Under the pieces are notes generated by a model. It worked only from the letters and a program-made list of their open reading frames with translations. It had not been told where the DNA came from and searched no databases. The translations under genes and the position numbers were made by a program. A DNA stretch of 64,000 bases. Origin: Patiria pectinifera. Taxonomy: Eukaryota; Echinodermata; Asteroidea; Valvatida; Asterinidae. Where the stretch lies: positions 1,798,001 to 1,862,000 of the forward strand of contig CM057130.1 in assembly GCA_029964075.1 (NCBI GenBank), in the 5' to 3' direction. Below, piece by piece: positions 59,101 through 64,000 of the stretch. Each line of letters begins with the position of its first letter. The stretch's first letter is position 1.

Positions 59101-61787
59101 GTCGCATGAGACGTCGCATGAGCCAGCCAATGATAGTGCAATACGTCATTATGAATATTTATTTTCTCATGAATATTTAGTTTATTTCAATGGATACTTC
59201 AAATACGTCCAAAGATTGATCATTGCAACAGCGATCGTGCGCGGCCTAGCGGTTAAGAGACTCGTGTATCAAGCAAGCGTTCGAGGTTCGAATCTCGATG
59301 AAGTGAGTGACTGATTGATAAATAGAAATTAAGGAAAGGAGGGGGTTGAGAGTAGAGGAGGGAAAGTGGAGGGAATAACCATAAAAGAGGTAACTTTTGG
59401 CGCTAGAAACTTAATTGAAAAAAGTGGTGATCGGATAGCCGAATTTTTCCACCAGTTTATATGTAGTAAATTAGTAGAGGATGAAAGTTATGTGATCTGA
59501 TCGTGTGGATCGAACCTGCAACAAGCAGCGGCATTCTGTCACATTTTTTTCTCCATGTCTATTGCCTACTAAAAAAGGTGGCTCTGCCAAACCCAAAAGA
59601 TACATGTTCAAGGAGCCCGTGCCGGTCTTTCTGCTCTTCAACGCCTGGTGCGAGACTGATCAGGTCTACCTGGAGGAGGAGGATGAACGGAAGGAGTATG
59701 TGCTGAACGAGAAGGGTTTCATCTGGTACGGCAACTGGAGACAGCTGGGCAGGAGGCCCTGGGCTTTCAACCAGTTTGAGAAGACTGTCTTTGAGGCTGT
59801 TATGTACCTGCTGGAAAAACATGTAGGTATCATATACAAAAGCTTTGACTGGGAGGGTTGGGAACCCTGGTACAGTAAACTTCAGGTTGTTTTGGGTTTT
59901 TTTTGGGGGGGGGGAGGGGTTAAGAATGCAACTTCTTCCATAGGTTGGATTGTGTGTGTTGGTTGGAATGTCCCAAAATAATTTTAATTTTCTTTGCCTT
60001 AAAGTCTTGTGCATTTGAATAATGCCAGATACAAACTATGACTTTAAACCTTTTTGCAGGACCTACAAGAGTGGATACTAGCATATTTTAAGTTGAAATC
60101 TGTTCTTGTTTATTATGACTTAATTCTTCACTCCAGTAAACAAATCTTAAAATGTCTGATGGCTAAAACAAACATATTGTACAGAAAAGAGTACATACAT
60201 TTTAACAAATAGTAGGGGGCATGCATGTTTGAATTCACCTCAGTCATTTTTTTTTTTTCGGGGGGGGGGTGTAACTGACAATTTTTATGAACTTATATAT
60301 AGTACTGCATCATTGACAAATGTCGGTTTTTTTTTTTTTAAATAGGCTTTTATATTGTGGTTATTTTTCATAAAATCGATGTTTTCATAAACTGTTTTCT
60401 AGGTGGAGGATTATGAACGTGGAAGTTCTGTTAGTGTCAGCCGACGCATGTCAGCAGCTGTTAACGCTGATGGTGGTGGAGTCTTGCGTGGCCGCTGGAG
60501 CGGCAATTACCACCCACATGCTCATCCTACGTCATGGACAGGCAGCCAACGCATTCTGGAGGTGAGTACAATTTGACAACATTAAAAATTGATCTATTCG
60601 GATCACTTGCTGACTTTTGTAAGAATTTTTTTCCTTTGCACCTGAGTAAAAAGGTTTGTAAATTTGTAGTCCTTTTGCGAAGAGGATAAAAAACCAATAA
60701 CAAGTCACTCATGAATTGTAATGAAGTACACGTTTGCCATTGTTCATCCTATTACAGGTGTACTTAAAGCCAGAGTCCATCATTTGCAGCTATCCAAAAA
60801 GTAACTGGCATAATTATTGTTGAAAAACATACTTGGGTGAAAGATAGTAAGGGGACTAAACTCCCTGTGAAATTCTTCTTTCTGGCAAGCTGTCATTTGG
60901 AAGAAATCAACAGAAATAGGTCTTTCCAACGGTGGGTCTTAAGACACACCGTTGGAAATTTCCGTAAGTAGTTCGTTTTTTATTCGGCGAAGTGCGCGCA
61001 AGGGTTGACACGACACACACGCGCACGCGGTTGCTATAATTCGTCAGATCAGTGCGCGACATCGCTTAGCTGCAATCGGCTCAGTGAGAACGTGTCTCGG
61101 ACGCTGAATTCAGGCCCAATTCAAAACATGATTCAGCAACTTTTGATTTGAAATCGAGATCATAGTATTTTGTATTCTCAAAATATACAGCTGAAGCTGA
61201 GCTTAAACTTCATCAGGATAGTTGTTCAGCACCCTTCTTTAGATTTTAATCACTTTTGTTGCTTCAAACAAACAAAATGCACAAATTACAAATGATGGAC
61301 TATACCTTTAACTTTGACCTGACGTGTAATTTGAGTGACTGATTTTTTGACTTGGTTGCAGCTTATCCTTCATGAATGAAAATATAAATCAAAATAGTGA
61401 GGCTTCTAGTAAGAATCCATCATATGTTTGTAGAAACAATAATCTTGTTAATCATTGCATACAATAAAAGACCATGTCAGGTTCCAGGGCCTCAGATGTA
61501 GCAGGAAACAAAGAATTTGAAAAAAAAAATCCATAACTTGCTCAAATTCAGCAAAGAAATTTTAAATTTATGCATTACGTGTATTTCTAAGAGTATTTGC
61601 AACTGTATGCCTATGTCTGTGTCTTGAATTTACACAGAAGCATTTCAAGACTAAAGCTCCGGTTCGTTACGGCCAATGCTGGGTGTTCTCAGGCGTCTTT
61701 ACTACTGTTCTTCGATGTCTTGGCATACCGGCAAGGAGTGTGACCAACTTCAAATCTGCCCATGACACTGACATCAGTCTGTCTATT
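56112..61787 (+). CDS. Transglutaminase, copy 2; six exons to the catalytic Cys, 353 aa, incomplete in the window
   Basis: Exons: 56112-56252, 56981-57152, 58144-58335, 59578-59822, 60403-60561, 61638-61787 (1059 bases, in frame). The last five match copy 1 in size, except for one codon less in exon 5. The tail starts [10 protein letters not shown], so the Gly2 needed for myristoylation is lost, and about 18 residues of the Gly/Pro-rich tail are absent. The N-domain is intact ([19 protein letters not shown]). The nucleophile Cys317 is present (RYGQCWVF). Exons for His, Asp and the beta-barrels are not found before the window end; intron 6 loses homology to copy 1 at 62393. No stop or frameshift is seen, so the gene may continue beyond 64000, or be a 3'-truncated copy. 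Confidence 0.85.
57348..58015. mobile_element. hAT-like element with 8 bp target duplication, intron 2 of copy 2
   Basis: The ends CATGGGCGTAAATC and GATTGACGCCCCTG are inverted with mismatches. CATCATAT is repeated on either side (57340-57347 and 58016-58023). The interior has three imperfect direct repeats (TTGGTTAAAGTGGTCAGAAA at 57510, 57684 and 57833) and C/G runs. The matching place in copy 1 (about 28590) is empty. Confidence 0.85.
59225..59330 (+). repeat. tRNA-derived SINE in intron 3 of copy 2
   Basis: Box A-like GGCCTAGCGG (59242-59251) and box B GGTTCGAATCTC (59285). The tRNA-like cloverleaf is imperfect. Confidence 0.6.
59578..59822 (+). CDS. Transglutaminase copy 2, exon 4 (near-identical to copy 1)
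   Basis: From TACATG (residue 9 of the exon) to its end and slightly into the intron, only four bases differ from copy 1 exon 4, two of them silent. The first seven codons differ strongly (GGSAKPK against GDSTDLQ). The exon has G or C at most third positions, unlike neighbouring exons. Confidence 0.88.
60764..61313. mobile_element. GTCCATCATTTG-family element, intron 5 of copy 2
   Basis: Left end TTAAAGCCAGAGTCCATC, right end CAAATGATGGACTATACC then TTTAA. The interior is the reverse orientation of 18527-19048. It also contains a CCAACGGTG palindrome near 60930. Copy 1 intron 5 has no such insert. Confidence 0.7.
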
Positions 61788-61809
61788 GTAAGTTGGCTTT
61801 TGAAGGTAA

Positions 61810-62039
61810 CCAGTTCTGCGCCGAAGGCCGTGTATACGCACGAAAGTTTTGCGGCATTCGGAATGGATGACAGATAAACTCGCAGGGAGCGAGGCCGGAA
61901 ATATCTGTGGGCGAGCGAGGCCGGAAATATGAGTGTGCTGCCCAAGGGTGATGGCTTCACCGCGCCTGGCTTGAGGTGGAGTGAAAATAAATCCCCACCC
62001 TCGTTCCGTTCTTGTCAAAATAATGCCGGCGTGAACTGG
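61810..62039. mobile_element. TTAA-flanked MITE (CCAGTT family), copy 2
   Basis: CCAGTTCTGCGCCG and CCGGCGTGAACTGG termini. The flanks are GTAA (61806) and TTAA (62040), so one target site has mutated. The interior GTGCTGCCCAAGGGTGATGG is identical to copy 1 at 25741. Copy 1 of the gene at the same place (32395) has no element. Confidence 0.78.
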
Positions 62040-62392
62040 TTAAAGGGTCTCCTGAAAATGGCATCCTTATTGTAACATACATGTACCTTTTGAATCTTTG
62101 ATGAGGAGATGTTTAGCAGATATCTGTTATATAGGTGAAGCGGAACACCAAAAATTTGATGGAATTTGAATTCAGTGTAAACGATGTGGAAGTTAAGGGA
62201 AAGACCTACTGTCTGAACCGAACTTGAATTCTCCTTTCATGGTTTAGTAGAAAGACCTTTTTCAAATAGATTTCATACTACAAAAAATGGAAAACATTAA
62301 CCAATGATTTGTTGTAAAGGGCTGAAGCTTAATAATAACTGTTTGTTGTCTTTTATGTCATGCTCAAAGCATCAGTTTAGATATGATGATCA

Positions 62393-64000
62393 TCAGTGTT
62401 GGAGGTCTCGAGGCCGGCCTCGGCCTCGAGGCCGATTTTCATGGCCTTGGCCTCGGCCTTGGCCACGGAGTGCAAGGCCTCAGCCTTAGCCTCGGCCTCG
62501 GAGCCTTCCGGCCTCGGCGAATCGGTCGAGGCCGGCTCGAGGCCGCCCATTTTGATGTGTTTTCTATTCTAATTAATTTTAATTTTTTACCGTATCAATT
62601 AAACCTCGAGATTCTGCCGCAGTGGGTTCCATGAAACGAACGCATATACAATGTACGCACGAATGAACACACTGGTAATGGTTGCATTGAACGTACTCAC
62701 GTAGCGTCTTCGCCTAGCCTGCGCTTCAGCTTTCCACGTGCGTGCAAGCATTATTACAGTTACCGCGTGCCAGACTAGACTACATAAGTCTGGCACCAAT
62801 CCCGTCCGCGTACAATAACATGTGGTAGTAGACTAGTCTGGTTGCAGTGTTGTGCAAAATGTTCTCGTTTCGCCTCTGTACCCCGACCTTTAAAAATGAT
62901 TTGCGGCAAGGTGCGGCAAGCTTAATCATTTCTTTTTTATAGGCCACTGTTTTAATAAAAGTCTGAACTTTCTGGGTACGATCGAGTGTACTAGTCCGTA
63001 CCATTTTTTTCATAAAGATATGATAAAAACAGTTACGATTTATCAAGTAGATTTTATTTTTACACTGTGGTTTAAATGAAAGTTCCCTCTCACACGGTAA
63101 TGTTTGGCACAATTGGTCGATATGGAAAGCATGATTTCAGAATTCGTTTTTCCATCCAAATGAATGCAAAGTTCTGAATTAATGTTTTTATAATAGGAGT
63201 CAGTATTCCTCGTGGTACCAGGATACTTTTTTTGTATTTTTAGAGCCATGTTGATACTTATTACATGTATTAGCACGGTTTGAAATTGACTAATTTTGCG
63301 TGGTTACAGATATACGGCCAAAACCACTGGACTCCCTACCTCTTGCCATGATCTTAAAATTCTTCAAAGCCATTGGATTCAAATCGGATGATCTGAGAAT
63401 TCGTGGTCATTTTGATGAACTGAGTGATATCATGCTTGCATGTTCCGTGTTGCCATGTTGTGTGGAGCGGGATCGGCCATTGCCAGACTTTGTCTGGCAC
63501 CGCGGTATTAACAGTGATAATGCGTGGACACACATTCCGTTGTGTGGAGCGGGATTGGAACTATACTTTGCCCGTGCCTAACGGCGGGCCATCTGGCATT
63601 GTCTGGTCGCATTGTGGTGTTTGCTCGGCGCGCGCCTAGACAGTGCGAAGGTCCGGGGGGGGGGGGATCGTAACTTTTTGGTCATGAGAGGTAAAAACCT
63701 GATTCAAAAATCAAGTTGTTGTTTATTTAATGGGGATTCCCATGATATTAAACATTTTGATGGGTTTGGAAAATAAGATTTACAAAACATGCTAAAAGTA
63801 AATAAAAACCTATAATGTAAATCCTACAGAATAGAAACTCCAAATTTGGCCATTTAAATTGTTGTATCTCCAAAGTGCAAACATCTATGAGGCTGATTCA
63901 AACGCCATTGATTTTGTTGTGTAATTCGCTTTTCAGTGATACAAAACGTGAGATTTCTTTCTCTAAAAAATAAAATTTGCCGGGCTCCCTCCAAGAGGAA
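62393..64000. other. Unrelated sequence in transglutaminase copy 2 after exon 6
   Basis: After TATGATGATCATCAG, homology to copy 1 intron 6 ends. First comes a GGCCTC/GGCCTTGG hexamer-rich stretch (62403-62550), then AT-rich sequence with no clear gene. A frame at 63300-63581 follows an acceptor-like GGTTACAG, but its product (with LKFFKAIGFKSDDLRI) is not one I recognise. A G run lies at 63655. Confidence 0.5.

Noticed and set aside
63300-63581. 93-codon frame after an acceptor-like GGTTACAG
   Set aside because: Possible exon of something inserted, but with no recognised family, no donor I trust and no partner exon; noted only in the region entry.

Overview
The window is nuclear DNA from an animal, most likely a marine invertebrate deuterostome (sea star-like echinoderm, hemichordate or cephalochordate). 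This rests on intron-split genes with GT-AG introns, dense short inverted-repeat elements, tRNA-derived repeats, an abundance of TACATGTA words, and two protein families (Bcl-2 and transglutaminase) typical of animals. The species cannot be named from the sequence. There are no bacterial or phage features.

Layout. (1) 1-10 kb: intergenic, with small mobile elements, a cluster of seven identical 14-mers, and an inverted-repeat element carrying telomere-type repeats. (2) 11.2-21.5 kb, plus strand: a seven-exon Bcl-2 family gene of about 770 codons. It has a very long disordered N-terminus, a BH3 motif, a degenerate BH1 and a BH2, and resembles vertebrate Bcl-G (BCL2L14). Its first coding intron appears to be a GC-AG intron. 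(3) 21.5-25.5 kb: intergenic. (4) 25.5-42.3 kb, plus strand: a complete 13-exon transglutaminase gene (750 aa) with Cys/His/Asp triad and a likely N-myristoylation start. Its upstream flank carries a relic that matches its own 3' UTR. (5) 42.7-54.6 kb: about 12 kb of repeats that interrupt the tandem-duplication unit. It includes a 2.3 kb duplication and a head-to-tail array of Helitron-like modules rich in CTCF-like, ETS-like, E-box and CRE-like motifs. (6) 54.6-61.8 kb, plus strand: a second transglutaminase copy, six exons up to the catalytic Cys. The exons for His, Asp and the C-terminal barrels are not seen; intron 6 leaves homology with copy 1 at about 62.39 kb and the window ends inside unrelated sequence.

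The exon chains were assembled by hand from splice signals, reading-frame continuity and family resemblance. All three chains keep frame across every junction, and the two transglutaminase copies have matching exon sizes. Comparing the duplicated segments gives paralogous empty sites for several mobile elements, which fixes their boundaries and relative timing. The Bcl-2 and transglutaminase genes are neighbours only; nothing shows that they work together.
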